From NCBI RefSeq assembly GCF_000422885.1, contig NZ_AUGX01000045.1, positions 1 through 36,858 on the forward strand: 36,858 bases of DNA, written 5' to 3'. This document shows positions 1 through 9,764 of this stretch, piece after piece. Each line of letters opens with the position of its first letter. Position 1 is the first letter of the stretch. A program made the translations under genes and the position numbers. Below the pieces are notes generated by a model that did no database searches, was not told where the DNA came from, and saw only the letters and a program-made list of their open reading frames with translations. The DNA comes from Ottowia thiooxydans DSM 14619. GTDB taxonomy: Bacteria; Pseudomonadota; Gammaproteobacteria; Burkholderiales; Burkholderiaceae_C.

Positions 1-552
<552 letters not shown>

Positions 553-867
553 TCAGCTAGTCAGCTTCAACCCCAGAATACCCGCCACGATCAACCCCAC
601 GCAAATCAACCGCCCAGCATTGGCCGGATCACCAAACAGCACAATGCCCAGAATAACGGTACCCACCGCGCCCACGCCAGTCCACACCGCATAAGCTGTA
701 CCCACCGGGAGGTCACGCATGGCCACTCCCAGGAGTCCGATACTGATGACCATGGCGGTCACAGTGCCCACCGTAGGCCACAGACGCGTAAAGCCTTGCG
801 TGTACTTCAGGCCAATGGCCCAGCCGATTTCGAAGAGGCCAGCGATGACAAGAATAATCCAGGACAT
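553..867 (-). CDS. sugE: SMR-family guanidinium exporter (SugE/Gdx type)
   Basis: The product is 104 residues with four hydrophobic segments, the normal size for the small multidrug resistance family, which acts as an antiparallel dimer in the inner membrane. The essential glutamate of TM1 is E13 in [20 protein letters not shown], and the SugE/Gdx signature [15 protein letters not shown] is present. The SugE/Gdx branch exports guanidinium in exchange for protons; EmrE-type members export aromatic cations instead. The guanidine-II riboswitch at 889-935 on the same strand strongly supports the guanidinium assignment. A plausible Shine-Dalgarno GGAA (874-877) lies 6 nt before the ATG. What I infer rather than see is substrate specificity. 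Confidence 0.9.
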   Translation of the reverse strand: MSWIILVIAGLFEIGWAIGLKYTQGFTRLWPTVGTVTAMVISIGLLGVAMRDLPVGTAYAVWTGVGAVGTVILGIVLFGDPANAGRLICVGLIVAGILGLKLTS

Positions 868-888
868 ATATTTTTCCGTTATGGGAGT

Positions 889-935
889 GCGGGGTCGTCC
901 CCACAGGAAAAAATAACTCGCCGGGTCGTCCTGGC
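889..935 (-). promoter_or_regulatory. Guanidine-II (mini-ykkC) riboswitch
   Basis: On the reverse strand two small hairpins, each capped by the tetraloop ACGA, occur 15 nt apart. The 5' hairpin at 935-920 reads GCCAGG-ACGA-CCCGGC (one A-C mismatch). The 3' hairpin at 904-889 reads GTGGGG-ACGA-CCCCGC (six pairs including one G-U). Two stem-loops with ACGR loops are the defining consensus of mini-ykkC RNAs, which bind guanidine cooperatively as a loop-loop dimer and switch on export or breakdown genes. The 3' hairpin ends 21 nt before the start codon of the SugE-type gene, so control at ribosome access is the likely mode. Confidence 0.92.
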
Positions 936-1049
936 GGTGCTCAGCCTATTGGCAATGCCCTTGTGCTGATGACTGAATTCTATGGAATCCGGGGCTTCCT
1001 GGCGACTGTTGCTAGCCAACCACCCATGCATCACCGTACTATTTTCTCT

Positions 1050-1072
1050 GCCAGCGCTTCCGAAGCGTAGGC
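1050..1072 (-). terminator. Possible hairpin terminator after the MFS gene
   Basis: On the reverse strand, 11 nt past the stop of the MFS gene, arms GCC..CGCTT and AAGCG..GGC flank a CGG loop. There is no following run of T, so it is at best a weak intrinsic terminator or an RNA 3'-end stabiliser. Confidence 0.3.
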
Positions 1073-1083
1073 AGCGTCTCGGA

Positions 1084-2298
1084 TTAACCGATTTCTGGGT
1101 AGCGCTTATGCAGCCACAACCAGGCCACTAAGCCCACTGCCAGGAAAGCACCGGATGTGAGTGCCAGACCCATCGCTGAGTGCATGACCAGGGGCGCTGC
1201 CACCCCCGCAACAATCCCGTTGGCGGTGGAGCCGACCACTGCTTGCAGCGAGGAAGCCATGCCCCGCCGCTCAGGATGCAGATCGAGTACCAGCAAGGTG
1301 ACTACAGGCACCATCAAAGCCCAGCCGAAGGCAAATAGGGCAATGGGCCAGAGTGACCATAGCGCGTGCGGAGCGAACAGGGCGTTGGCGATGATGTTCA
1401 CCACAGACACCGCCAACATGATGCGAAAGCCTTGCATGATCTGGTTTTTGGGCGCGACCTTGCCGGCCTTGCGACCGGACAGCCAAGAACCCGCCATGAT
1501 GCCGGCGATGCTCAGGACGAAGAACCAGAAAAACTGCGTAGGCCGTAGTTGGAGCACGTCACCCAGAAAGGCCGGTGCCGAGAGCACGTAGAGAAACATG
1601 CCGTTAAATGGCACGCCAGACGCCAGGGCCAGAAGCAGAAACCGTACGTCGCTGAGTAGCAGCCAATAACCGCGCATCAGATTGCCGAACTGCATGGGCT
1701 GTCTGTCGTCTTTGTGCAGCGTCTCAGGCAGCATGCGCCAGTTGAGAGCCAACAACACCACGCCCACACCCACCAGAAACCAGAACACGGCGTGCCAGTT
1801 CACCATCTCTGCGAGCACGCCACCCACCACGGGCGCCAATGCGGGCGCTACGCCGAAGAAGATCGTCACCTGGCTCATGACGCGCTGAGCATCGCTGGGA
1901 GGGAACATATCTCTGATCACAGCGCGTGAAACCACAATGCCGGCGCCAGTGGAAAGCCCTTGCAGTGCGCGAAAGAAGATCAACTGACCGACTGTTTCAG
2001 AAAGCGCACAACCGATGGAGGCCAGCGTAAAAACGGCCAAGCCCCACAGAATCACCGGCCGCCGCCCAAAGCTGTCTGACAGTGCGCCATGGAACAGATT
2101 CATGAACGCGAATCCGAACAGGTAGGCCGAGAGCGTTTGCTGCATCTCCACCGGAGTGGCATTCAGCGACTTGGCAATGGCTGAAAAGGCAGGAATGTAG
2201 GTGTCGATCGAGAACGGCCCCAACATACCCAGTACCGCGAGCAGTACTGCGAGGGCCCAGCGTGGGCCTTTCCAAAGGGTTGAGGCGTCCGGATTCAT
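1084..2298 (-). CDS. Bcr/CflA-family MFS drug exporter
   Basis: The product is 404 residues with about twelve hydrophobic segments, typical for the Bcr/CflA (DHA1) branch of the major facilitator superfamily, inner-membrane proton antiporters for drugs such as bicyclomycin or chloramphenicol. Visible hallmarks are the N-terminal LGPFSIDTYIPAF of TM1, loop 2-3 motif A as GALSDSFGRRPVILWG (about residues 92-107), and RALQGLSTGAGIVVSRAVIRDMF in TM4-5, the GxxxG-containing region typical of antiporters. The gene sits between rpoD and the SMR exporter on the same strand. The terminator at 2311-2354 separates it from rpoD, so it needs its own promoter, which must overlap or follow that terminator. 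Substrate cannot be told from the sequence. Confidence 0.88.
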   Translation of the reverse strand: MNPDASTLWKGPRWALAVLLAVLGMLGPFSIDTYIPAFSAIAKSLNATPVEMQQTLSAYLFGFAFMNLFHGALSDSFGRRPVILWGLAVFTLASIGCALSETVGQLIFFRALQGLSTGAGIVVSRAVIRDMFPPSDAQRVMSQVTIFFGVAPALAPVVGGVLAEMVNWHAVFWFLVGVGVVLLALNWRMLPETLHKDDRQPMQFGNLMRGYWLLLSDVRFLLLALASGVPFNGMFLYVLSAPAFLGDVLQLRPTQFFWFFVLSIAGIMAGSWLSGRKAGKVAPKNQIMQGFRIMLAVSVVNIIANALFAPHALWSLWPIALFAFGWALMVPVVTLLVLDLHPERRGMASSLQAVVGSTANGIVAGVAAPLVMHSAMGLALTSGAFLAVGLVAWLWLHKRYPEIG

Positions 2299-2310
2299 GA
2301 CAACTATTTA

Positions 2311-2354
2311 CCAAAAAAAGAAGCTGGCCGCGATAGGTAAACGCAAGCCAGCTT
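2311..2354 (-). terminator. Rho-independent terminator of rpoD
   Basis: Read on the reverse strand, AAGCTGGC (2354-2347) pairs with GCCAGCTT (2328-2321), extended inward by a GCG/CGC pairing, and is followed by C and seven T (2319-2313). This is a textbook intrinsic terminator 32 nt beyond the rpoD stop. A smaller GGGGC/GCCCC hairpin lies at 2357-2375. Confidence 0.9.
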
Positions 2355-2386
2355 GATGGGGCAACAATGCGCCCCGTTAGGGATGA

Positions 2387-4600
2387 TTACAGAGAATCGA
2401 TAAAGCTGCGCAGCTTGTCTGAGCGGCTTGGGTGCTTGAGTTTGCGCAGCGCCTTGGCTTCTATTTGGCGGATGCGCTCACGCGTGACGTCGAACTGCTT
2501 GCCCACTTCTTCCAGCGTGTGGTCAGTGCTCATCTCGATGCCGAACCGCATGCGCAGCACTTTGGCTTCGCGTGGAGTCAAGCTATCAAGAATGTCTTTC
2601 ACCACATCGCGCAGACCTGCTTGCATAGCGGCATCCACAGGGGCGGTGTTGTTCTGGTCTTCGATGAAGTCGCCCAGGTGGCTGTCGTCGTCGTCCCCGA
2701 TCGGTGTCTCCATGGAGATCGGCTCTTTGGCGATCTTCATGATCTTGCGGATCTTGTCTTCTGGGATTTCCATCTTCTCGGCCAGGATGCCAGCATCCGG
2801 CTCGAAGCCGAATTCCTGCAAATGCTGACGCGAGATGCGGTTCATCTTGTTGATGGTCTCGATCATGTGCACCGGAATACGGATGGTGCGCGCTTGGTCA
2901 GCGATCGAACGCGTAATGGCCTGGCGGATCCACCATGTGGCGTACGTGGAGAACTTGTAGCCGCGGCGGTATTCGAACTTGTCGACAGCCTTCATCAGAC
3001 CAATGTTGCCTTCCTGGATCAGATCGAGGAACTGCAGACCACGGTTGGTGTATTTTTTGGCAATGGAGATCACCAGGCGCAAGTTGGCCTCGATCATCTC
3101 TTTCTTGGCATCACGGCTGGCGGCTTCGCCTTCGTTCATGCGCTTGTTGATGTCTTTCAGTTCATCAAGCGGCACCACTACACGGGATTGCAAGTCTGTG
3201 AGCTTTTGTTGCAAATCCTGGATTGGCGGAATGTTCCGTTCCATGATCGCGCTCCAGGGCTTGCCTGCGGTGGATTGCGTCTCGACCCATTTCAGATCCA
3301 GCAAGTGCGAAGGGGCTTTGTTGCCCGCACGATCGCGTCCTGAGAAATCAGCGATGAAGAGTTCCTGCGGGTAGCCGCACTTGTCTACGATGATGCGGCG
3401 CAGTTCGCGCTCTTTCTTGCGAACGTCGTCCACCTGGCCGCGCACCATGTCGCACAGCTTTTCAATGGTCTTGGCCGTGAAGCGAATCGTCATCAGCTCT
3501 GTGGAAAGAGCGTGCTGGGACTTCACGTAGGAAGGCGATCCCCAACCTTCCTTGTCGTAGATGCGGTGCACCTTCTCGAACAATTGGGCAATACGGTCAA
3601 AGCGCTCAAGCGCTTGGTTCTTCAGCTCTTCCAGCTTCTTGGTGAGTGCCTTGGAGCCGCCTTTGCCATCGTCGTCGTCGTCTTCGTCGTATTCGTCGAA
3701 GTCTTCCTCGGCGACGTAGTCGTCGTTTTCATTCAGATCGGAGAAGCCGTCCACGATGGTGGAGATAACGACTTTGCCTTCGCGGATATCGGTCGCCATC
3801 AACAAGATTTCAGCGATCGTGGCGGGGCTGGCGCTGATGGCTTCCATCATGCCCATCAAGCCGCCTTCGATGCGCTTGGCAATCTCGATCTCGCCCTCAC
3901 GCGTCAGCAGCTCTACCGTACCCATTTCGCGCATGTACATGCGTACGGGATCGGTGGTGCGGCCGAATTCGCTGTCTACGGTGGAGAGCGCGGCTTCAGC
4001 GGCTTCCTCAGCTTCTTCTTCGCTGGAGCCAGTGGGCGCGTTGTCCGTGATGATCAGCGTTTCGGCATCCGGGGTTTGCTCGTAAACCGCCACGCCCAGA
4101 TCGTTCAGGGTCGCGATCACGGCCTCAAGGGTCTCGGCATCGAACAGCTTGTCAGGCAAGTGATCGGAAATTTCCACGTGGGTCAGGTAGCCACGCGTCT
4201 TGCCCAGTTTCAGCAGCGTCTTCAGGTTGGAGCGGCGCTTGAGCATCTCCTCTTCGGTGAGGACGGTTTCATCCAGGCCGAATTCCTTCATCAAGGCGCG
4301 TTCTTTCGCCTTGCTGATTTTCATGCGAAGAGGCTTGACCTTCTCAACAGCCGCGGTGGTCACGGGCTCGACCACAGGTTCGCCTTCCAGATCAGATTCG
4401 ATGTCTGAAAGATCTGCTTCGTCTTTTACTTCCTTGGCTGCACTTGGGCGGCCGCGCTTGGCGGGCGCGGCTTTTGCGCTGGCAGCCGGACGGCCGGGCT
4501 TTTTCAGCGCTGCATCATCGACTTCGAGCCCAGCGTCTTTGGCTTTGGCTACTTTGGCCGGTTTTGCGGCGGGCTTGGCGGATGTTTTTTGAGTGGGCAT
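2387..4600 (-). CDS. rpoD: Primary sigma factor RpoD (sigma-70)
   Basis: The 737-residue product directs RNA polymerase to housekeeping promoters. The order is an Ala/Lys/Pro-rich N-terminal extension (1-65), region 1.1 (about 80-170), region 1.2 ([21 protein letters not shown]), the non-conserved region with an acidic run ([18 protein letters not shown]), region 2 ([57 protein letters not shown], which includes the -10 recognition and melting residues), region 3, and region 4.2 helix-turn-helix ([33 protein letters not shown]). Length is larger than E. coli RpoD (613) because of the basic N-terminal tail, as is usual in Burkholderiales. GAGG upstream of the ATG supports the start. It follows dnaG on the same strand as in the classical macromolecular synthesis operon. 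Confidence 0.98.
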   Translation of the reverse strand: MPTQKTSAKPAAKPAKVAKAKDAGLEVDDAALKKPGRPAASAKAAPAKRGRPSAAKEVKDEADLSDIESDLEGEPVVEPVTTAAVEKVKPLRMKISKAKERALMKEFGLDETVLTEEEMLKRRSNLKTLLKLGKTRGYLTHVEISDHLPDKLFDAETLEAVIATLNDLGVAVYEQTPDAETLIITDNAPTGSSEEEAEEAAEAALSTVDSEFGRTTDPVRMYMREMGTVELLTREGEIEIAKRIEGGLMGMMEAISASPATIAEILLMATDIREGKVVISTIVDGFSDLNENDDYVAEEDFDEYDEDDDDDGKGGSKALTKKLEELKNQALERFDRIAQLFEKVHRIYDKEGWGSPSYVKSQHALSTELMTIRFTAKTIEKLCDMVRGQVDDVRKKERELRRIIVDKCGYPQELFIADFSGRDRAGNKAPSHLLDLKWVETQSTAGKPWSAIMERNIPPIQDLQQKLTDLQSRVVVPLDELKDINKRMNEGEAASRDAKKEMIEANLRLVISIAKKYTNRGLQFLDLIQEGNIGLMKAVDKFEYRRGYKFSTYATWWIRQAITRSIADQARTIRIPVHMIETINKMNRISRQHLQEFGFEPDAGILAEKMEIPEDKIRKIMKIAKEPISMETPIGDDDDSHLGDFIEDQNNTAPVDAAMQAGLRDVVKDILDSLTPREAKVLRMRFGIEMSTDHTLEEVGKQFDVTRERIRQIEAKALRKLKHPSRSDKLRSFIDSL

Positions 4601-4891
4601 AGACGTACCTCGTTAGGCTGTGTGCATCAAATCAGTAACAGAGAAGCATGGCGGGGCGTAAGGCTCTTTGCCCAGGGCCCAACCAAGCCTTACCAGCTTG
4701 CGCGCGTGGCACCAGCAAGGCGTTTTTTCTCTGCCAAGGCAAGATGTAGGGCGATCATTTGGTGTGCAGCCCTTGCGGTATGTTGGCCACCCTACGCTAG
4801 GGTGCGCATGAAATTGCGCTAGGCCGGTCCGGAGGTACTGCTGTCGCTCTTGCCGTCAGTTAGCCTTTAATTATAGCGTCCATCTTTGATT
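4601..4891. other. dnaG-rpoD intergenic leader
   Basis: This 291-bp gap has no convincing gene. On the reverse strand a TATAAT hexamer at 4875-4870 could be an rpoD -10 element. TTGAAA overlaps the dnaG stop, but only 14 bp separate the two, so the -35 assignment is weak. A perfect 6-bp hairpin with a 3-nt loop, ACCCTA-CGC-TAGGGT, lies at 4789-4803 in the presumed rpoD leader. A long leader in front of rpoD suggests separate transcription in addition to read-through from dnaG. Confidence 0.4.
4870..4875 (-). promoter_or_regulatory. Candidate -10 element for rpoD
   Basis: A perfect TATAAT lies on the reverse strand, 17 bp downstream of the dnaG stop and about 270 bp before the rpoD start. Upstream TTGAAA is spaced at 14 bp, shorter than the optimal 17, so promoter activity is only a suggestion. 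Confidence 0.35.
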
Positions 4892-6808
4892 TCAAGAGCC
4901 TTCCGGCGGGTTTCCGTCTGTTTTTCCGGCTTTTCTGCGCAATAGGCGCTGATAAGCTTCCATATCGCCTGTTTCTGCCGCCAGTTGCATGGCTGCAGCA
5001 TCTCGCGCTCTCTGTTCAAGTTTCACTATGTTACGAAGCTCTTCAGGGTCACTTTCGATCTCCGGCGGCATTCTGTCGATCTCGGTGATGGCAGCGGTTT
5101 CCAGTTCGTGCCCGCGCAAGGCTTCACGCAGGGCGCTCCAGGGTTGTGGTCCGTAGTCATGAAATTGGCCATCCAGCCAGGTAAACAGGGCTCCATGCGG
5201 TTTCGGAAAATCACACAGCATCTGGTGCTCGGTCGCACTCAGGGCATCCCACGCGGTGGGGTCGGTCAGCACGATTTGCAGTGCCCGGCCGGCTCGGCTG
5301 GCGGGCAGGGTGCGGCGTCCACTGGCTGTCATGGGCTCGGTGGGCGGACCGAAGTCTTTCTTGAACCGGCCTCTGCCTTCTTCCCATTGTCCCTGGCGAA
5401 AGCCTTGCCTTGGGCCCTGACGTGGCCCTTGCCCGTGGTTCTGGCCTTGTCCTTGCTGAGGCGAATATGGGCTCTGTGCTTCGCGGTTTTGCCGGGGCGC
5501 TTTGGCGGGCCGCATACCCCAGAGAACTTGCAACTCCGGCGCACCAAGCTGCACTTGTGCAGCAATGTCGAGCAGAATTTGCTGACCTAGCGCGCCCGCA
5601 GGCAGCAACTGCCAAAGTGGCTTGGCTTTGGCCGCAAAATGGGCACGGCCCTCGGCGCTGGTCAGTTCAAGGTCTTCGGACGCCACTTCCAGCAAAAACC
5701 GAGACAAAGGCACGGCCTGCTTGACCGCCTGCGCGAAAGCCTCAGGCCCTTCAGCGCGGATGAAGCTGTCTGGATCGTGCTCAGGCGGCAGGAACAGGAA
5801 CTTGATGGAGCGCGTGTCGGTGGCAAAGGGCAGGGTGGCTTCCAGCGCCTTGTGCGCGGCGCGCCGCCCCGCAGCATCGCCGTCAAAGCTGAACACCACA
5901 CTGTCCGTAAAGCGCAAGAGCTTTTGTACATGGTCTGGCGTGCAGGCTGTGCCCAGCGTGGCGACGGCGTTGGCAAACCCCAGCTGAGCCAGTGCCACAA
6001 CGTCCATGTAGCCTTCTGTGACCAGCGCGTAGCCGTGTTCGCGCAAGGCTTGGCGGGATTCAAACAGGCCGTAGAGCTCCCGGCCCTTATGAAACACAGG
6101 GGTTTCCGGTGAATTGAGGTACTTGGGTTTTTCATCACCCAGCACTCGGCCGCCAAAGCCAATGACCTCGCCTTTCACGCTCCGGATGGGGAACATGATG
6201 CGATCACGGAAACGGTCGTAGCGTTTGTTCTCGTCTTCTTCGGAGACGATCACAAGGCCTGATTCATGCAGCAGCGGGTCGGTGTAGTCTGGGAAAACGC
6301 TGGCTAGTGTGCGCCAACCCTCAGGGGCGAAACCTAGCCCGAAGTCGCGAGCAATCTGGCCCGACAGCCCGCGGTTTTTCAAGTAATCAATGGCGCGCTG
6401 AGAATGCCGCAGGTGGTTCCGGTAAGCCTCGGAAGCTTTGGCTAACACGTCGCTCAGGGTGGCTCTTTTTTCAGATTCCTGTGAGGCTTTCTCACGCTCG
6501 GCAGGGCTGCGCTCGTCTTCCGGCACCGGCATGCCGTATTCCTGGGCCAGGTCGTGCACGACCTCTACAAACCCGCCGCCGGTGTGGTCCATCAGGAAGC
6601 CGATGGCGTTGCCATTCTTGCCGCAGCCAAAGCAGTGATAGAACTGTTTGGAGGGGCTCACGGTGAAGGACGGCGATTTTTCACCGTGAAACGGGCAAAG
6701 GCCGGAGAAGTTCGCTCCCGTTTTCCGAAGCTGCACGTAACGCCCGACGATCTCCACCACGTCCGCGCGCGCCAAAAGCTCCTGAATGAAATGCTGGGGA
6801 ATGGACAC
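4892..6808 (-). CDS. dnaG: DNA primase DnaG
   Basis: The 638-residue product makes RNA primers at the replication fork. The N-terminal CHC2 zinc-binding module is intact: C38-P-F-H41 and C59-F-G-C62 in CPFHGEKSPSFTVSPSKQFYHCFGCG. The catalytic core follows (about 120-260, with RFRDRIMFPI and GFGGR), then the TOPRIM fold with E265 in TEGYMDV and D309/D311 in FDGDAAG, which bind the catalytic metals. A low-complexity Gln/Gly/Arg-rich linker at about 440-480 leads to the C-terminal helicase-interaction domain. The start MSIPQHFIQELLARADVVEIV is the family start. rpoD lies downstream. The usual rpsU and gatB/yqeY upstream partners are absent; a divergent acyl-CoA synthetase is there instead. Confidence 0.98.
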   Translation of the reverse strand: MSIPQHFIQELLARADVVEIVGRYVQLRKTGANFSGLCPFHGEKSPSFTVSPSKQFYHCFGCGKNGNAIGFLMDHTGGGFVEVVHDLAQEYGMPVPEDERSPAEREKASQESEKRATLSDVLAKASEAYRNHLRHSQRAIDYLKNRGLSGQIARDFGLGFAPEGWRTLASVFPDYTDPLLHESGLVIVSEEDENKRYDRFRDRIMFPIRSVKGEVIGFGGRVLGDEKPKYLNSPETPVFHKGRELYGLFESRQALREHGYALVTEGYMDVVALAQLGFANAVATLGTACTPDHVQKLLRFTDSVVFSFDGDAAGRRAAHKALEATLPFATDTRSIKFLFLPPEHDPDSFIRAEGPEAFAQAVKQAVPLSRFLLEVASEDLELTSAEGRAHFAAKAKPLWQLLPAGALGQQILLDIAAQVQLGAPELQVLWGMRPAKAPRQNREAQSPYSPQQGQGQNHGQGPRQGPRQGFRQGQWEEGRGRFKKDFGPPTEPMTASGRRTLPASRAGRALQIVLTDPTAWDALSATEHQMLCDFPKPHGALFTWLDGQFHDYGPQPWSALREALRGHELETAAITEIDRMPPEIESDPEELRNIVKLEQRARDAAAMQLAAETGDMEAYQRLLRRKAGKTDGNPPEGS

Positions 6809-6932
6809 TGATGTCGTGTTTTATTAAGTTACTCGTTCTATGGCGTGGTTGCCTTAAACAATGGCTTTACTTCGCTGGCGCTCCGGGAGAGTCCATAGAA
6901 TAGCTCTAGAACAAACAGTTTAGGAGACGGGG
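6809..6932. promoter_or_regulatory. Divergent promoter region dnaG / acyl-CoA synthetase
   Basis: This is the 124 bp between the two start codons and must hold promoters for both. I see no strong sigma-70 pair. TAGGAGACGGGG at 6921-6932 provides the Shine-Dalgarno sequence for the forward gene. Confidence 0.45.
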
Positions 6933-8576
6933 ATGCCCAGCATTTTTGATACAGATTTGCCGCGCAACGAAGCGAACTTTGCGCCGCTCACGCCGCTGGC
7001 ATTTATACAGCGTACGGCGGAAGTGTATCCGGGCAAGCTCGCGATCGTGCATGGGGATTTGCGCCGCAACTGGTCCGAAACCTACGCGCGCTGCCGCCAG
7101 TTGGCCAGTGCTTTGCGGCAGGCCGGCATTGGGAAAAATGATGCTGTGGCTGTGATGTTGCCGAATACTCCGCCCATGGTGGAAGCTCATTTCGGAGTGC
7201 CCATGGCGGGCGCCGTACTGAACGCCCTCAATACGCGGCTTGATCCGGAGGCGGTGGCGTTCATGCTGGATCACGGACAAGCCAAGGTCTTGATTGTGGA
7301 TCCCGAGTTCAGTGGTGTCGTCAAGAAGGCGCTCGCCTTGCGCCAGTCTGATGCACCTTTGATGGTGATTGATGTAGAGGATGTGCTCTACGGCCCGGCA
7401 GAAAAGATAGGCAGCATCACCTACGACGCTTTTGTGGCGCAGGGTGATTCCGCATTTGAGTGGCAGTACCCAGTTGATGAATGGGATGCCATTGCGCTCA
7501 ACTACACGAGCGGAACCACTGGCAATCCGAAAGGCGTGGTCTATCACCATAGAGGCGCGGCGGCCAATGCCATCAGCAATATTCTTGAATGGGACATGCC
7601 CAAGCACGCGGTATATCTGTGGACACTGCCCATGTTTCACTGCAACGGCTGGTGTTTCCCATGGACAGTGGCAGCGCGGGCGGCGGTGAACGTCTGTCTC
7701 CGCAGGGTGGATGCCAAGGCGATCTTCGACGCCATCCGTAACCACGGCGTTACGCACTATTGCGGCGCGCCTATTGTTCATGGCCTTCTTGTCAACGCGC
7801 CTGAAGAGATGAAGCTTGGCGTGCCGAGAGGTGTCAAGGCGATGGTGGCAGGCGCTGCGCCGCCGGCTTCGATGATCGAGGGCATGGAGCACATGGGCTT
7901 CGATCTCACCCACGTTTACGGCCTGACCGAGGTCTACGGCCCGGCTACCGTCTGCGCCAAGCACGACGAATGGAATGCGCTGGACATTGGTGAGCGTGCG
8001 CGCCTGAATGCCCGTCAAGGCGTGCGCTACCACTTGCAGCGCGACGCCCGTGTCCTGGATCCCGAGACAATGCAACCCGTGCCCATGGACGGCGAGACCA
8101 TGGGTGAGATCATGTTCCGTGGCAACATTGCCATGAAGGGATATTTGAAAAACCCCCAGGCTACACAAGAAGCGTTTGCCGGTGGCTGGTTTCACTCAGG
8201 CGATCTGGCGGTGCAATACCCTGACGGCTACATCAAGATCAAGGACCGCAGCAAGGACATCATCATCTCGGGGGGCGAGAACATTTCATCCATCGAAGTG
8301 GAAGATGTGCTGTACCGCCACCCCGCCGTGCTGGCCGCGGCGGTGGTCGCCAAGCCAGATCCAAAATGGGGTGAAACCCCATGCGCCTTCGTGGAACTGA
8401 AGGCCGGCGCCGAGGTAACCCAGGCTGAGATCGTCGCCCATTGCAAAGCGCATTTGGCGGGCTTCAAGGTGCCGCGGGCCGTGGTGTTCGGTGAGCTACC
8501 CAAGACCAGCACCGGCAAGATCCAGAAATTCGAGCTGCGTAAACAGGCGGGGTCGGCTGGCGCTATTGATGTCTGA
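6933..8576 (+). CDS. AMP-binding acyl-CoA synthetase
   Basis: The 547-residue product belongs to the ANL superfamily and activates a carboxylic acid with ATP and CoA through an acyl-adenylate. The P-loop-like motif YTSGTTGNPKGVVYHHRG (residues 191-208), the adenine-binding YGLTEVYGP, the hinge region GWFHSGDLAVQYPDGYIKIKDRSKDIIISGGENI, and the C-terminal catalytic lysine K529 in TSTGKIQKFEL are all present. The overall sequence resembles medium/long-chain fatty-acyl and 3-methylmercaptopropionyl-CoA (DmdB-like) ligases; the acyl substrate cannot be assigned. It has a good ribosome site (GGAGACGGGG just before ATG) and stands alone, divergent from dnaG. Confidence 0.92.
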   Translation: MPSIFDTDLPRNEANFAPLTPLAFIQRTAEVYPGKLAIVHGDLRRNWSETYARCRQLASALRQAGIGKNDAVAVMLPNTPPMVEAHFGVPMAGAVLNALNTRLDPEAVAFMLDHGQAKVLIVDPEFSGVVKKALALRQSDAPLMVIDVEDVLYGPAEKIGSITYDAFVAQGDSAFEWQYPVDEWDAIALNYTSGTTGNPKGVVYHHRGAAANAISNILEWDMPKHAVYLWTLPMFHCNGWCFPWTVAARAAVNVCLRRVDAKAIFDAIRNHGVTHYCGAPIVHGLLVNAPEEMKLGVPRGVKAMVAGAAPPASMIEGMEHMGFDLTHVYGLTEVYGPATVCAKHDEWNALDIGERARLNARQGVRYHLQRDARVLDPETMQPVPMDGETMGEIMFRGNIAMKGYLKNPQATQEAFAGGWFHSGDLAVQYPDGYIKIKDRSKDIIISGGENISSIEVEDVLYRHPAVLAAAVVAKPDPKWGETPCAFVELKAGAEVTQAEIVAHCKAHLAGFKVPRAVVFGELPKTSTGKIQKFELRKQAGSAGAIDV

Positions 8577-8625
8577 TTGAAGGAGCCGTTTTTTTCGCCG
8601 AAATCCCATCGATTTGCTGGTAGCT

Positions 8626-8640
8626 CGGCACGAAGTGCCG
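8626..8640 (+). terminator. Hairpin after acyl-CoA synthetase
   Basis: CGGCAC-GAA-GTGCCG is a perfect 6-bp stem 50 nt beyond the stop. A second inverted repeat TCCTG-ACT-CAGGA follows near 8660 and is trailed by CTTTGTT. Neither has a long T run, so these are weak terminator candidates between two convergent units. Confidence 0.35.
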
Positions 8641-8665
8641 ATGAAAGATGGTTGCGAATCCTGAC

Positions 8666-9339
8666 TCAGGACTTTGTTAAGGGGTGCGGTCGACGATTGC
8701 GCGCCGCATAAATTCCAAACCCTGCAACTAAGGATCCGGTCAGGAGTAGTCCCCACTCACCCAATGAGGGGACCGCAGTCACTGTGGCTGCGACAGGCGC
8801 GGCTCGGACACGCCAGCGATTACCTGAAAATATATGGGTGCCAAACTCGGAACTACCATCGTCCCCAACGAGGCCAATGCAATTACCAGAAACTGCCGAG
8901 ACAACGCTGCATACACCGTTGCGCCGAATATTCACATCGCCAGTGGAGTAGGTGTACAAGCTGTCTAATCGTTGGCCGACGGAATGTGGACCCGGCGGAC
9001 GCATCACCCCACGCCTTCAACTGTGAGCACCGAACTTGCGTCCGTAGTGCCTTCTGCACGGTACAAGGAGGAGTTGGAAGAGGTAAAGGTGGTGATGCCG
9101 TCATTGAGACTCCAGTCTGTCGCGCGAGTCATCAAGTCGACGACGGCGTTGGGGGGCAAGCCGCTGGCGTTGACCACGACCCAACCCGACGTGACCATGC
9201 TTGCTGTATGCGGCGCGATGGCTTCACTGCCATAGGGATGCCCGGCGAAGTCGTACGTCACTTGTCCCCAAGCCGCGCCAGCCCAAAATGCCAAGGCCGC
9301 CACGAGCCCGTGACAGCTGTTTCTGATGACAGTGGTCAT
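8666..9339 (-). pseudogene. Frameshifted IPTL-CTERM exported protein (paralog 1)
   Basis: From ATG at 9339 the reverse strand encodes a signal peptide (MTTVIRNSCHGLVAALAFWAGAAWG) and a domain with TTYDF/DWSLNDGITTFT-like motifs, then meets TGA at about 9004. The homology continues in the next frame (VMRPPGPHSVGQRLDSLYTY...) to a C-terminal VPSLGEWGLLLTGSLVAGFGIYAARNRR, an IPTL-CTERM sorting signal (motif, hydrophobic helix, basic tail). The intact neighbour at 9765-10430 aligns across the break (SVSVMRPLRPHTSGQRIDS). The break lies at a run of four C at 9007-9010. Adding one base would restore a 224-residue protein, close to the neighbour's 221. The cause may be a true mutation or a homopolymer sequencing error. 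Confidence 0.8.
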
Positions 9340-9764
9340 GAATTCCCTCTTCAGAATAATTGCCGCGGCGCGGCACTGCATGAATTCTCCGGGGGAGACA
9401 GGGAACTTGACCACTCCCGATAGTGAGGTATGTAGGGAAAATCTTGCGGCAACGTCGAGTGCGGGTTGCCAGAGCCTCACCCTTTGGGCTGCAGCCGGCC
9501 GCGCCGAAGTCTGCCGGGCCATATTGCTTCGTGGCGCCTCTTGCCAAGGATCGCACCCTGGCGGCGAGATGCGCCTTGCACTACGGCCCAGAAGTCTCCG
9601 GCGCGGGGGGCATTTAGTGTGGATGCTCCCTAGTCACGCCGGAGGCGCGCAACACCAATTTTGCCACTTCAATTTTCGTGGCCCCATTGGCAACTCCATC
9701 CTCGACAACTTGCTTCCGTGGGGAAATGGCCTGGTTAGATCGCAGATCAGCGCGGTGTCCGGCT
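9340..9764. other. Gap between the two IPTL-CTERM paralogs
   Basis: The right-hand side (9340-9430) is the upstream region of paralog 1 and contains the CACT-N6-AGTG site at 9412-9425. The remaining 330 bp have open frames on both strands, but none has a convincing start, ribosome site or recognisable product. I see nothing coding in it that I can support. Confidence 0.4.
9412..9425. promoter_or_regulatory. CACT-N6-AGTG inverted repeat upstream of paralog 1
   Basis: CACT-CCCGAT-AGTG lies 73 bp upstream of the start at 9339. The same motif lies 72 bp upstream of the neighbouring paralog, in the same local context (TTGACCACTCCC). It is a candidate operator. Confidence 0.45.

Noticed and set aside
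2432-4408. Two long forward-strand frames (about 300 codons each)
   Set aside because: Both are antisense to rpoD and have no family resemblance.
4870-4895. Full sigma-70 promoter (TTGAAA and TATAAT) for rpoD
   Set aside because: Spacing is only 14 bp. I keep TATAAT as a candidate -10 element but not the pair.
6906-8195. Long open frame of 429 codons on the reverse strand
   Set aside because: It lies antisense to the acyl-CoA synthetase, which has all family motifs and a good ribosome site. The reverse translation has no recognisable domains and reflects the codon bias of the true gene.
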